In this document: in pieces, positions 46,640 to 58,189 of the stretch | Layout of the letters: each line of letters begins with the position of its first letter | How positions within the stretch are numbered: the stretch's first letter is position 1 | Assembly (NCBI RefSeq): GCF_001522545.3 | Contig: NC_031792.1 | Coordinates: forward strand, 2,865,960-2,929,959 | DNA from: Parus major | Taxonomy: Eukaryota; Chordata; Aves; Passeriformes; Paridae | DNA: 64,000 bases | Reading direction: 5' to 3' | Translations under genes and position numbers: made by a program | The notes under the pieces: model-generated | Seen by the model: only the letters and a program-made list of their open reading frames with translations | The model's database searches: none | What the model was told of the DNA's origin: nothing

Positions 46640-46925
46640 TGAGAGCTGCAGAGGGACAAGGGATGGAGGGAGAGGATGCAGGAATGGCTTCCAGGGCCAG
46701 AGGGCAGGGATGGATGATATTGGGAAGGAATTCTGGGCTGGGAGGGTGGCACAGGGTGCCCAGAGCAGCTGGAGCTGCCCCTGGATCCCTGGAAGTGCCC
46801 AAGGCCAGGCTGGACAGGGCTTGGAGCAGCCTGGGACAGTGGGAGGTGTCCCTGCAATGGGACTGGATGAGCTTTAAGGTCCCTCCCAACCCATCCTGCC
46901 ATTCTTTGTTCCATCCTAACCATGG
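46640..46925 (+). mobile_element. CR1 LINE fragment, plus strand
   Basis: The clearest plus-strand copy: ATTGGGAAGGAATTCTGGGC, GGAGGGTGGCACAGGGTGCC, CAGAGCAGCTGG, CCCTGGATCCCTGGAAGTGC, CAAGGCCAGGCTGGACAGGG, TTGGAGCAGCCTGGGACAGT and TTTAAGGTCCCTCCCAACCC, ending near CATTCTTTG where CR1 has its ATTCTATG tail. The copy is close to the songbird consensus. The 171- and 209-codon frames through it are repeat-derived. Confidence 0.92.
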
Positions 46926-47570
46926 CTATCCCTCAGCCAGGCTGTTTTCCCTCCCTGGATGGGATAATCCAGTGCTAAGCCACGAGCTTGACTTTACAGA
47001 AATGAGATTCCCGGTTATGACACCAACTAAAATTCCATCACTGCCTCCAGGGCACAGAATAAACCCCAGCATTTACAAATCTCAACTTTCAAAAGCAAGA
47101 ACGCCTTTAAAATCAGCCCAAAATTACCTGAATTCAGATATTGACACCTTTGGGGTTCATACTCTCAAAGATGTTCTCTGTAACACCTTTTTTTTTTCTT
47201 GTGAAAGCTGAAATTAGCACATTATCTTGGAGTCTGAAGAGCTAAAAAAACCCCAAATACTGCAAGGAGTGAATGATAAAATCAAAAGTGGACTTTGAGC
47301 ATCTGCACCAGAGCACTCAAGATAATTAAACTATATCCATTTTTGAGGTGAGTTACTTGAGCACTGCTTAAAACCCTGTTTAGCCTTCATACCTGACAAT
47401 CAGAGTGGCTTGAATTTGGTTTCACTAAATTTAGTTTGGAACCAAATCAAGTTTCCATGAGATCACTTCCACCAAGAACAGGAGCGACCACAAAGGGGCT
47501 CAGTGCCCTTTAATGCACTTGATCTGCGCATCACCACTTTGATAAAAATAATATTTCAATACATTAAATT
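46926..47570. other. Unique non-coding DNA
   Basis: No feature recognised. Confidence 0.5.
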
Positions 47571-47640
47571 ATAATAAAAATTAATAAAAATTAATAAAAA
47601 TTAATAAAAATTAATAAAAATTAATAAAAATTAATAAAAA
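47571..47640. repeat. 10-bp tandem repeat (TTAATAAAAA)7
   Basis: Six exact TTAATAAAAA units follow one ATAATAAAAA unit. The 10-bp period is close to one DNA helical turn. Confidence 0.98.
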
Positions 47641-49334
47641 TCAACTTCTGCCCACCCCAGTGCAGACAACCCCACAGTTCTTTACACCTAGAGGTGCAAT
47701 AATGCTCCTTTTTCAGCTCAGTTCTGCTTCAGTTTTAATGTTTAATTATCTCCAACACAGCAACAGCCACTCCAGAAAGAAATCAATGCTCCCTTTGCTC
47801 CCAGCTCTAAATGCATGTATTCCACAATCCTCACAGAACAGACATTTGGGACTGCACATCTGGGGAGCACATGAGAGACCACCTCAGCTATTAAATTATT
47901 TTGTAACCATCCCTCTCAGACCCAGCTCTGGATGGTTTTTTGTCCCCCTCCATTTGCCAACAAAAAAAAAAAAAAAGAGAGAGTGATGTTTTGAGTTTAT
48001 AAGATATTAATTAATAAAATCTCAGCTGCATTACTGAGATGTTTTTCAGTCCCAAAAATCCCCCACTCCACCTTAGGTATCTTATCTAGAGGGTTTTGAT
48101 GTGCTGGTACTCTCTGTTCCTGCCATCAGCCCTGGGACTCGTTTCTCCCCTTGCTGACTCTCAGCTGCCTCTGGGGTTAACCTGAGCACTCAAACACCTT
48201 TCCAGGACACCCAGGAAAGGAGGAAAAAACATCTCCAAACCAGGAGAGGAGAAAAAACAATCCCCAAACCTCCAGAACAGCAAGGAAACATGAACTGGAT
48301 TCACATCTCCAGTGCTGACAGCTCCCAGGGGTCTGCAGGAGGAGAGTTCCCACTGCACAGGAGCTCCTGGGGAGGGCTCTGGGGCTCCTTTGAGGGTGTC
48401 AAACATTTAAATTATTCTGTTTTTCCTTCCTGAATTCCCAAAGCTGCCCAGTGGATACAGGGAGGAAAATATCAATGAAATGGAAGGCCAGGATGATGTG
48501 GAGATGAAGCTGAGTCTCAGAAGGAGCCAAAGTGGGCAGAGCAGAAACTTTCCCCCTGTCCCACACCACCCTCTCCACAAGAGCTGAAACCTCTGCCAAA
48601 ACCTGGATTTCAGGGAGGGAATCACAAAAATCACCAAGCTGCAAAATTCAATTCATAAGCAAAGCACAAAAGCTTTTTGGTAGAGGTGGAGAGAGAGGGA
48701 GAAACTCTGAGAACTTCAGGTTCCACTCCAGCTTATCAACTGCCCATTATTTTCCCACTTCAACTAAAAATTTTCCTCAAGTTAAAATCAGGGAAATAAC
48801 ATTTTGGGCAACTTTTCTCCAGTGAAGTGCTCCCAAAAAACCCCATGGGCTGGGTTCTAGCCAGAACTGAGTCTGGGTGTTTCAGAGAGCTGTTGAAGCC
48901 CCAGCCCTGTGCTGATGCCATGTGTCAGATAAGGATTCATATTTCTCCCTCTTTCTTTCAGGTTTTCCTTGGAAGTCCAAAAAATCACTCCCAGAAGCAC
49001 CAAGGGTATTTTCTGTGCTGGAGCTGCCCCTCATTCCCTCCCTCCCTCTGTTTTAGGAGAGTGGAAATGCTCTGAAAAGGCCGGATCTTGGCTGATTTTA
49101 TTGCTGCTGGGGGCCAAGTGAAAAGGGTGAGACCCATAAACACAAAGATGCCAAGATACCTGGAGGCTGCAGCTCTGGCTACTTTATTCCCTAGGAATAA
49201 TCAATATATTGGCAGAGATCATCTGTAAATACAGATGAGGAAAGTGGAGGTGGAAAAAGATACTCTTTAATTTCCTATTATATCCCTGTTCCCCTTCCAT
49301 AAATCCTAAACCTTCTCTTTATTCACATTTCTTT
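47641..49334. other. Unique non-coding DNA
   Basis: A(15) and GA run at 47,961-47,983. No gene or interspersed repeat recognised. Confidence 0.5.
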
Positions 49335-49800
49335 TTTATTATTTATTACATTTTACATAATGTATATTTATATTTATATATTTATATAGTATATTGATAT
49401 ATTTATACACTATATTTATATATTTATATATTATATTTATATATNNNNNNNNNNNNNNNNNNNNNNNNNNNNNNNNNNNNNNNNNNNNNNNNNNNNNNNN
49501 NNNNNNNNNNNNNNNNNNNNNNNNNNNNNNNNNNNNNNNNNNNNNNNNNNNNNNNNNNNNNNNNNNNNNNNNNNNNNNNNNNNNNNNNNNNNNNNNNNNN
49601 NNNNNNNNNNNNNNNNNNNNNNNNNNNNNNNNNNNNNNNNNNNNNNNNNNNNNNNNNNNNNNNNNNNNNNNNNNNNNNNNNNNNNNNNNNNNNNNNNNNN
49701 NNNNNNNNNNNNNNNNNNNNNNNNNNNNNNNNNNNNNNNNNNNNNNNNNNNNNNNNNNNNNNNNNNNNNNNNNNTATATTTACATTTATATTATTTATCA
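49335..49800. repeat. TATATTTA AT-rich array with a 330-N assembly gap
   Basis: TATATTTATATATTTATA-type repeat is almost free of G and C. It enters N at 49,445 and leaves at 49,774 in the same motif, so the gap lies within the array. Such DNA is under-represented in short reads and can form cruciforms. Confidence 0.95.
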
Positions 49801-50839
49801 CCTACTTTTAATTCACATTTCCACTCTGAGTTGACACCTCCTGTTCTGCTTTTTCTCCTCTACAGGTGCTACCAAAATATTTCTGCACAAAACCTTTGGG
49901 GTAAGAAAACCAGACATTTACAGCTGTGGGACACAGACCCACTCGAACCCAAATCCCACAGAAATGAACCAGATTTAACTACAAACTTTAAATCCAGGCC
50001 AGGGTGGTTGAAGTTTCACTACATTCAGCTATCCCAGGCTAATTTAGCGCTCTCTGTGGCAGCAGCTCTGAAAAAATCACCTGGAAATGAAATCTAGGGC
50101 TGTGTGCATCCCTGTGAATCCTGACCTTCCCTGCTGGCCCCTCTGCCCTGAGCCACTGCAGAAACCCCAGGGCAGCGACTCCTGGCTCAGCCCTTCTGAA
50201 GGATGAGCCCTGCATTTCCAGGGAAGGCGCTAAATTGGAATTATGTGAACTCATGTTTTGATAAAGGCGCTCCTGTGCTGCAGAGCTCTGACCTGAGCGG
50301 TCTCAAGTGCAGGAAATCACCCCAAAATCGCCAGGCTGGGGAGCCAGGAGTGACTGATTTCATCCAAAACCTCAAGGCAGGGGGGAGGAGGGATCACTGC
50401 AGCCATCCCAGCGCTCCCTGCATCCCAAAGATACCGAGCTTTCCAGCAGAGCTCTCCTCCAAGGAAACTCGGGAGCAACAAGTTTTTCCCTGGAGAATTC
50501 CAGCTGCTGAGCTGCCTGGGGCAGAGGGAAAGGCTGCAGGGCACCAGAGCAAACCCCAGAGAATAATGAGAGGGGCCAGGTGCTTCAGCTCAGCACTTGC
50601 AGAGTTTAAACCTCATTTAAAGTTATATTTAAGTCTATAAAAAAGCTGAACAGGAAGGAAAATGTGATACAATGTAAGATAAAATTAAAATTAAAAAATA
50701 ATCCATCGCCCTGCCCACCAAAATGAGTTTCCAGCACAAAACCAAGCCCTTTGCCCATCCACAGCACAAATTTCCAGTGCTGAGCTCTAAAAACACTCCT
50801 AGGCCATCAAGGTGAGGCTTTTTCATTCAGGTTCCCAAA
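49801..50839. other. Unique non-coding DNA
   Basis: No feature recognised. The 145-codon plus-strand frame at 50,203-50,640 has no domain. Confidence 0.5.
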
Positions 50840-51160
50840 CTAAGATGTCATTGTAAGTGGTTTAGAAGCCCAGCAAATTTTAATATCCATGCCAGCGTGT
50901 GTGACCAAAGGGATTACCCACAATGGCTCACCTGATTAGTTATACAAATGCCTGCCTTTTTTTTTTTTTCCCCCTTCTTTTTTTTCTTTTTTTCTTTCCC
51001 CCTTTTTAATCCAAGACCGTGCAGAATGCCAAGAGGGAGAATGGCCTATGTGCTGGAATGTCTGAGGGCTACAGCCTTGGGATTTATATTCCATGTTGAA
51101 TTCATTGTTCTCCCTCCTACCCCTGCTGCCCTCTAAAATATGCTGCAGCCATGACAGAAA
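50840..51160. other. Candidate conserved non-coding element split by a pyrimidine tract
   Basis: Complex repeat-free sequence lies on both sides of the 50,955-51,007 tract (TCACCTGATTAGTTATAC before, GGGATTTATATTCCATGTTG after). Confidence 0.35.
50955..51007. repeat. 53-nt pure polypyrimidine tract
   Basis: Only C and T for 53 bases, mostly T-runs with C(5) blocks. It can form intramolecular triplex. It resembles a 3' splice-site pyrimidine tract but has no AG with an exon behind it. Confidence 0.95.
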
Positions 51161-52958
51161 TAAATTAGCCTGAGGTACAGGTCACACCTTCAAGGGCAGG
51201 CAGAACTCTGGGTAAAATCAATAGAGGAGATGGGAGTCTCTAACAGCTGAAGCAGAAAGAATGACGCATTGAGGGCTTTACACATCCCCAGACAAAGGCA
51301 CTTTGGAGAAACCCCGGTCCCTGCTGCCTCGGGAACACAAAGCTCGTTTTTTCAACCACCTGAACCCCAAGAGCAGCTCAGAAAAGCCCCATTTCTATGG
51401 AGAATTTGCATCTCGATTTCTTTGCACCCCTGCCCGGGGAAGGGGATTCAGATGCTGAACTCTGGCCCAGGTTGCAACTCTGAAGGCTTTTTTTTTTTTT
51501 TTTTGCAGAAAGCAGAATCTGCACTGAACTTCAGCTTAAATTTTTCAGCACTCTCCAGCCTCTCAGGGGATTGCCTCAAACCAAAACACCAAGAACTCCC
51601 CTGAACTTTGGTGAACTCCAAAATGAGGAGATGCAGAAATATGTGTTGCACTCATTATTTTAATTTGTGATTTGAAAGCAATTGATAATACATTCAAAAC
51701 CATTGAGAGCCTCAAACTCAGAATTTCTGAATGCCAGTTCCTCTGAAATCAGGAGACAGAAGATTTACAAGGATTTGGATATGGGAAGATTGAGGCAGGA
51801 GTCAAGTGGGTTTTGCTAATGTCCCTGTGGTGGGTTAAGTATTAACTCTCAGAGTGAGGCTCAGAACCTGTTCAGACACTCCACAGATCCCACGGGGTTC
51901 CCACCTGCCTTTCCAGGTTCCTAAAAGCTTTGAAGCCTGATTTAAGCTCCCACAATACTTCTAAAAATAGGAGTTAAACTTCTCAGTCCCGCAGGAGTTT
52001 CTGAAATTGCTGCCCAGGAGGTTTCTCAATAGACAGAGCTAAAAGCTTTTCTCCTCTCCTGTCCCTCCCAGACTTCTCCAGAGACAATTTTGGCCCAAAT
52101 GCAGCTGGATCTAAATCCAAATGAACCCTGATTTTCTGCAAAGCCAGCAGGAAAATGTCAAATAAGTAACTTTCCCCTGACCTCCTTGTTTGTTTGCTTT
52201 TTTAGAAGCCCCACACAAAGTTAACACGTGTCTTGTGCTTTCATCGTTAGACTCACGCTTCCACCTATGGCAAAATAAATTGTATTTCTACTTACATTTG
52301 TGGAGCCTGTGTGGGAAATAGAATTGCTTTCATTTCCAGTGCTACCTGCAAAAATAAAGGGAGGAATTCACCATTAACACCAGGAATTGTCTTTTGCTCA
52401 CAGTCACTGTCCCATGTTTCAAATGATGCAGCAACACCGGCAACACCTTTTAGGAAAAATCGGGGTCAGTTCAACACCTTGAGGGAAAAGGTTTTATTAT
52501 GAACTTGTAAAGAGGTTTCCAACTCCTCCATGGCTCCTTCCCTGCAGCAACTTCCATGTGCTCGTCCTGGGGACAGGGAAGGTGGGGAAAGAAGAACATT
52601 CTGGATGTTCCCAGGGGCGTTTCCAGCCGCAGGATCCTGGGCAAACATCAGGCAGAAGAGCCCCCAGTGGCTTGTCCTGCTGTTCCCTGGTTCTTCTCAG
52701 GGACAAGAGGGAGATGATAATGCACATTTCTGCCTGAGATACCTCAAACACTGCCTGAGGCACCATTTGCAGTTTTCCCCTTACACTTCTGCACTAGACA
52801 TGAAAAAACACCGTTTTTAATGCCTCCTCCAAAGAGATTCCATGTCCTCATCTAGTGCAGCCTCCTCGAAAATAAATCATCCCTTGTTTTCCCACTTCCC
52901 TGTGCTCTCCCATATGGAGAGCCGTGGCCATAAAGGGTCCTTTATCTGCACAGATCCC
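51161..52958. other. Unique non-coding DNA
   Basis: T(17) at 51,488-51,504 and octamer ATTTGCAT at 51,404. No gene recognised. Confidence 0.5.
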
Positions 52959-52996
52959 ATTTAGGAATGTGATCTTTCCTAAATCACATTTAGGAA
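52959..52996. repeat. Nested inverted/direct repeat
   Basis: ATTTAGGAA at 52,959 and 52,988, with its reverse complement TTCCTAAAT between them at 52,976. ATGTGAT (52,966) and ATCACAT (52,983) form a second inverted pair. Either flanking copy can pair with the middle one. Confidence 0.85.
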
Positions 52997-54649
52997 TGAC
53001 CCATCAGCGATACCCCCATGTGGGGGCTGCTTCCCTCACATCCCAGCTGCCTCTCTTTCCCAAGGGATTTAGCCAGGGTGTTTCAGATGGATCTTGACAT
53101 CCTGATCCTCAAAACGCTCTGAGAAATCCCCATCTTCAAAAAAAAAAAAGGATGTGTGAGCACTGGGAGGTGCCTGAAGTGCTCCAGAATTCCAAGAGCA
53201 CCAGATTCCTGCTCTGCTCATCCCCACAGCTCAAGGGGATGGGATCCAGCCCACTCCTCTCCTCCTGCTTCCTCCATCCAAATTTCACCTCTGCCTCTTG
53301 ATTGTGGCTGGGTTCAGATGGAGACATCTCCACTTCAAAGAGCAAAACCATACATGGAACTTCAGAGAGACACATTAAGGTTTTTCCCCCCCCTATTTAA
53401 ATTGTTCAAAAAAAAAAAAAACAGGATTCAGCACAAAAATGGAAGACAGAAAATGAGGTTAAGCACATTTGCAATGGTTTGCTCCACTCTGGAGGTAAAT
53501 GAAAGCTTAGAAATGGGTAAATGAAACCTTAGAAAGACCTGGGCCTTTCCAGGAACTGTGGAATTCCCCTCCCTTGGTTTGGAAATAAAGAAGGATTTAA
53601 ATGCAACCAACAAACAGGAGCAGACTTGCCTTGGGAATACCTGGGTAGGTGGAGGAAGAAATCTATTATCATTTAAGGAAGAAAACAAAGAAGGACAGGA
53701 AACCAAATGGTTTATTGGCCAAAATCTGGCTAATCCTCACTTAATGGATCTGAGTATTCCACATCACAGGTGAAAGTCTGGACTCCGTGGACCAAGAGTT
53801 TTTTCCACTTTCAACTTTTGCAAACCTACAAATTGCAAAATTTCAACCCTAGGGAGGGAAATTAAATAACTGCAAGATATTTCCTGTCCCAAATGATAAT
53901 TTTACAGATGAAGTGGGTTTCTACAAGCTGGATTTGTGCAATTTGGATACCTGCAAAGGAACAATGGGGGAGGCCACGTTGTTTGTGCCTGGATGAGGAC
54001 AATGCTTTGCCTCTCCACGGCCACTGGATCTGGGATAAATCTCAGGCACCAAAAGTCCGTGTTCAAAAGTCAGATGAGGATGTGCAGCTTTGCAGCCTGC
54101 CTTTATTCATCTCTCAAAGCACAAGGCATTTCTTTCTCCCATAAATATGCAAAGTGTCTCGCCAAAGACCCTCCCCATTTCCCAGGAAATGGAGGGCTGG
54201 AATGCACAGGGGGGAGAGAGCCCCGTGGCCACAGCGTGTCCATCTGCAGCACCACCATCCCCAGCAGGCCCCCAAATCAAAAGGCAAAGACATTTCCCCA
54301 GCCTTCCCTCGCCAAAAACCCCCTCGGATCTCAGGGGTGAACCTGGGGAAAGATCAGAGAGCTGCAGCTTTGGGTGTCTGCAGATTCCTTCTGCCTGGCC
54401 TGGGCAGGGGGCAGGTAATCCCAGTGGGAACCCAGCAAAACCCACTCCTCCTCTCCCCCTCTGCACAGAGGAGGTTGTGCAGAGCTTGTTTAGCAAAATT
54501 CATGGAGTTTGCAAAGGTATTTTCCACTCCTAATCCTCCAGCTAAGAGTTATTCATCATACCTGCTATCCCATTTTTCCCTCCTGAGTTCCTCTGCTTTG
54601 GATAACTCCCAGTTTAGAACAGCCAAATAATAAACACACAGCTTTTGAA
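52997..54649. other. Unique non-coding DNA
   Basis: A-runs at about 53,139-53,150 and 53,408-53,421. Frames at 54,090-54,630 overlap in three phases, so none is credible as a gene. Confidence 0.5.
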
Positions 54650-55330
54650 CACAAGGATTTCACATTTGCACGTGTTTAAGTCATTTTGTCAATTTCTACA
54701 ACTCAATTATCCAAGGCTGTAGTCACTCCTCAAACACACAAACTTAAATCCCAACTTTTGATAAGCCACATAACTATTCCCAAGTATATCCGAGGAGAAA
54801 ATTTAACACCAGAACCTGCCAAATGTTTCTGGCCCACTTCAAACAATCATTAACTACAGGCAGTTTCTAATTATTTAAGTCCATTTAAGTTCATTTCTTA
54901 TTCAGTGGTCATTTTGTTCCTTGGCCATTTGGTGTATGCTGAGAAAAATCTCTATTAGGCAGCACAAAGTCTCACAAAAAGAAGAAAAATTCTTTTTCCC
55001 ACTTCTAAGGTTGAGAATATTTTGAATCCTTGAGAGACAGGAGTTCTAAGTATGCTTTTAAAAGCAAAAAGTAAAAGGCACATAAAAATAGAAAAGCTTA
55101 AAAATTCAGCCACTGAGTAAAATTTAGTTATCAACTAAAATTGCTTTCTCTCACCTCTCTGCTAGCAGTTTTGCAATTCCTTTTCCAGAAAGAACTGGAA
55201 AATGTATTAAAGGCAAAAAACATCGATGCTGGGACTGGGAACAATCACATGAACAAGCCACAAGATTTGCTTGATAACACAGAGTTTATTATTCAAGAAC
55301 GAGTCTCATTTTCAGCTCTGAGGCAGAGGG
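54650..55330. other. Candidate conserved non-coding block
   Basis: AT-rich, repeat-free, complex. Words include TCAATTATCCAAGGC, TCTAATTATTTAAGTCC and CACAGAGTTTATTATTCAAG. Enhancer-like by eye. Confidence 0.3.
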
Positions 55331-55393
55331 CGGGGAGAGAAAGGGGGGAACAGACTTTTAAAGCACACGCTGGAAGCCCAGGATTGCATTTGT

Positions 55394-55434
55394 AGGAAAA
55401 AAGAAGAAAGAGAAGAAAAAGTAAAGAAAAGAAA
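55394..55434. repeat. Homopurine tract
   Basis: AGGAAAAAAGAAGAAAGAG-type sequence with a single T at 55,422. Confidence 0.88.
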
Positions 55435-55553
55435 TCTCTAGCAGCAAGTCGACTTTGCAAAAGTTAAGCTCAGCTCCCAGCAAATTCAGGCTGTTTTCAC
55501 TTAAACCGAGTTTACCTTCAGCAGAGAGAATGAACAAGCAGAGAACTGCTGAA

Positions 55554-55588
55554 CTTTTTTTTTTTTTTTTCCTTTTTTTTTTTCCCCC
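55554..55588. repeat. Homopyrimidine tract
   Basis: About 35 bases of T-runs with two C blocks, some 120 bases from the homopurine tract at 55,394-55,434. Confidence 0.92.
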
Positions 55589-55678
55589 AAAAGTCCAGCT
55601 CTGCTCAAGATGGGAAGGGATAGAGGAGAGCAGAAACAGGGGAGTTCAAAAGTCACAAAAGCTGCTCGCAAAGTTCCT

Positions 55679-55697
55679 CTGCGCCCCCTCGTACTGA
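55679..55697 (-). promoter_or_regulatory. Candidate CTCF site
   Basis: The minus strand reads CAGTACGAGGGGGCGC. It matches the CTCF core CCACYAGRKGGCRS at all core positions from AC onward, except the Y position (G). Orientation would point toward the left of the window. Recognition is by eye against the published consensus. Confidence 0.5.
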
Positions 55698-57790
55698 CCT
55701 AAGCAGTCTTCGTTTCACAGGTAGCAAAGTTTTGTCTCCTTCTCCAGGGCGAGATTCCCACTGGCAGGAAAGCATCAAAAGAACATTATTTGCACTCCGA
55801 GGAGGAGGAGGAGGGAAGGGAAAAGCGCAGCCCAGCCAGGTGCTGTTTCTTCCTGAAAAGTAAATCCGGCATTCTGGAACGAGTTCAAACCTCAGGCTTG
55901 ACAGGCAGGGGAGCGAAGCTTTTTGCACTGAGCATGCTTCGTCCTGCACTGCCTGCACACTTAATGAACATTACTTCCTTCCCAGTGGTTACTCCGAGCA
56001 GAAATCCACACCCCCTCTTTGAGAAGTGAGGAATGCAGCTGAAACCAAAGTCCAGAAAACATGCCCGGCACCCAGACAAGGCCCCACGGATCAATAAACT
56101 CAGGTTGTGACCCGCAGGTCAGTTTGTCAAACAGGACATCAGGCTGAGTTTTTTCTACACTTGGTGGAGTTTGCTTTATGCCTCAGCTAATGCTGCTCGC
56201 TCCCCAGAGAAAATAAAACTGCGCTGGCTTTTAGAGAATGATTAAATGCTCCAATAACAGATGGGAATTCTCTTTCAAATCTTGTCTTTCCAAACCTGCT
56301 TGAAAGTGAGGAAAGAAGTTGTGCTTTTTTTTTTTTTTTATCCCCAGACTAAACTGGGTTCTTGGACTCCTGAACAAAAGCTGTTTGAATTTGTAGTGGG
56401 GAAGGAGTATCTGGTGACTTAAAAAAAAAAAACCCAAAAAACAACAACAAAAAAGCTCCTTTTATTTAGTTAGGGTCTAATCCTGTTCCGTTTGCAATCA
56501 CATGGAGTTTTGTCATTACCTCCAGTGGGAATAGTGCAGGGGTTTTAGATTACAAATGCTTTCAGGCAAGAGCTGTGTCTACTCCAGTGACCTGCACAGG
56601 CCAGACTGGTTTTGGCACTTCAATTTGCAATTTACACCATTGCTGTGCCTGAACGCTGTTTGTGCAGCAGCAAACCCCCCCTGTCCTTCCCCAAATTCAC
56701 AGGGAATTGCTGAAGAGAAGCAATTTTGCAAAACTGCATGGGTTGTTTTTAAAGCTTTTCATTGTATTTCTGGTTTTTCCTGGAGGTTTCACTTTGCTCT
56801 CACGTCTCAATCCTCCACAAGAGGAGTAGAAATGGAGCTTTATTGTCCTGGAGTCTCTCCCTGCCTGCCCCGTCACAGCCTTCAGGAAAAAGCCAAGTGC
56901 AAGAATTAAAATGAAATAACACAGGCCATAATATTGTCAGGGTAAGGAACAGTAATCCAAATCACAGCTGCATGGGACATTACACTCTGAGGCCTCTAAA
57001 TTTCCAAATAGGTTAAAACTCATTGTGACCTCAGTGTCTGAGCAAAGCCAGGCTCCACAGGGCTGCAGGTCCTGATGTGAGCAGGACAAACCATGACAGA
57101 AATCAAATTTCTGGAGTCCAAATGGCCCAGACCTTGAGAACATAGACCCAATTTAGCCTGCACATTCTGACAGTGCACAGTGGGAATATATTCACACAAA
57201 TCCACTTCAGAACCGCTTCGCTCCTTAGGCCAGCCAAGTGATGTCATTTCTTTAAAAAATTGTTTCCTTACCCACACATCCCTGGTCTCCCTTGTTTCCC
57301 TCAGGATCATAAAAGTCCAAATCCTACATGACAAAACCAAGCTGTGCTGCATTTCCAGTGCACAGAGCTTACAGAGGTTTTGGAAACCCCCAGAGAAAGT
57401 TTTTGGCTGCTTTGGAGAAGCAGCCATGGCTGGCTAATTAAACCCAAATGCAGTAACCAAAAAGCTTTTCTTCTTTGTTATTTCCACCACACATCCCAAA
57501 GCTTTCCTTTGGTCAGGAAGGAAAGTCCCTGGTTCCCTTTGGATGGATAAAGCCCCTAACAGGGGACTTTCCTAGCAGGCAGCTAAATTGGAATTTTATC
57601 TCCCCTGGACCATCTCAGGAGCTTTTCTGGGATGTGCCAAGAGCTAAAATCATCAGGTGTTCTTTGATGTTCATGGGGAGCAGGGGGACAGGGGCAGAAA
57701 GGATTTACCCAGAACTCTGAAGGGATCCAAGGCTTAAACACAGAGTGCTGATTTCAGACATCCTCACGGCCCTCAGCTGTTCAAAGAGCC
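55698..57790. other. Unique non-coding DNA
   Basis: T(15) at 56,325-56,339 and A-rich DNA at 56,421-56,455. Short complex stretches at 56,475-56,530 and 56,925-57,030 look regulatory but are unsupported. No exon recognised. Confidence 0.45.
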
Positions 57791-57985
57791 CTGAAATGCT
57801 TTGGGATGGAAGGGAACTTAAATCTCATCCCATTTCACCCCTGCCATGGCAGAGACACCTCCCACTGTCCCAGGCTGCTCCAAACCTCATCCAGCCTGGC
57901 CTTGGGCACTGCCAGGGATCCAGGGGGCTCTGGGCACCCTGTGCTGGGCCTGCCACCCTCTGAGTAAGGAATTCCCATTCCTGCA
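57791..57985 (-). mobile_element. CR1 LINE fragment
   Basis: GAAATGCTTTGGGATGGAAG, CACCTCCCACTGTCCCAGGC, CCAGCCTGGCCTTGGGCACT, CCAGGGATCCAGGGGGCTCT and CACCCTGTGCTGGGCC lie in CR1 order on the minus strand. Confidence 0.92.
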
Positions 57986-58189
57986 GCCCAGCTGGATGAA
58001 CAGGGCACACCTTGAGCTTGAGGTGCCACCAGGAGCGGGACACAGCAGTGAAGCACCTTTGGAGCACCGCGCTGTGACACCGGGGTGGCACCTGCTGAGG
58101 GGACAGCACAACATGAGCCCAGAGCCCAGAGCTGAAGCGTGCCAGCCCTCCTGCCACTCACACTAGAGCTGTGTAAAACATTCCAGCTG

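Noticed and set aside
46362..47211. 171- and 209-codon frames
   Set aside because: They run through MIR and CR1 remnants; neither encodes a CR1 protein domain.
49394..49834. Long frame across the N gap
   Set aside because: It consists of unknown bases flanked by TATATTTA repeat.
50955..51010. Polypyrimidine tract as a 3' splice site
   Set aside because: No branch point, acceptor AG and open exon could be fitted together behind it.
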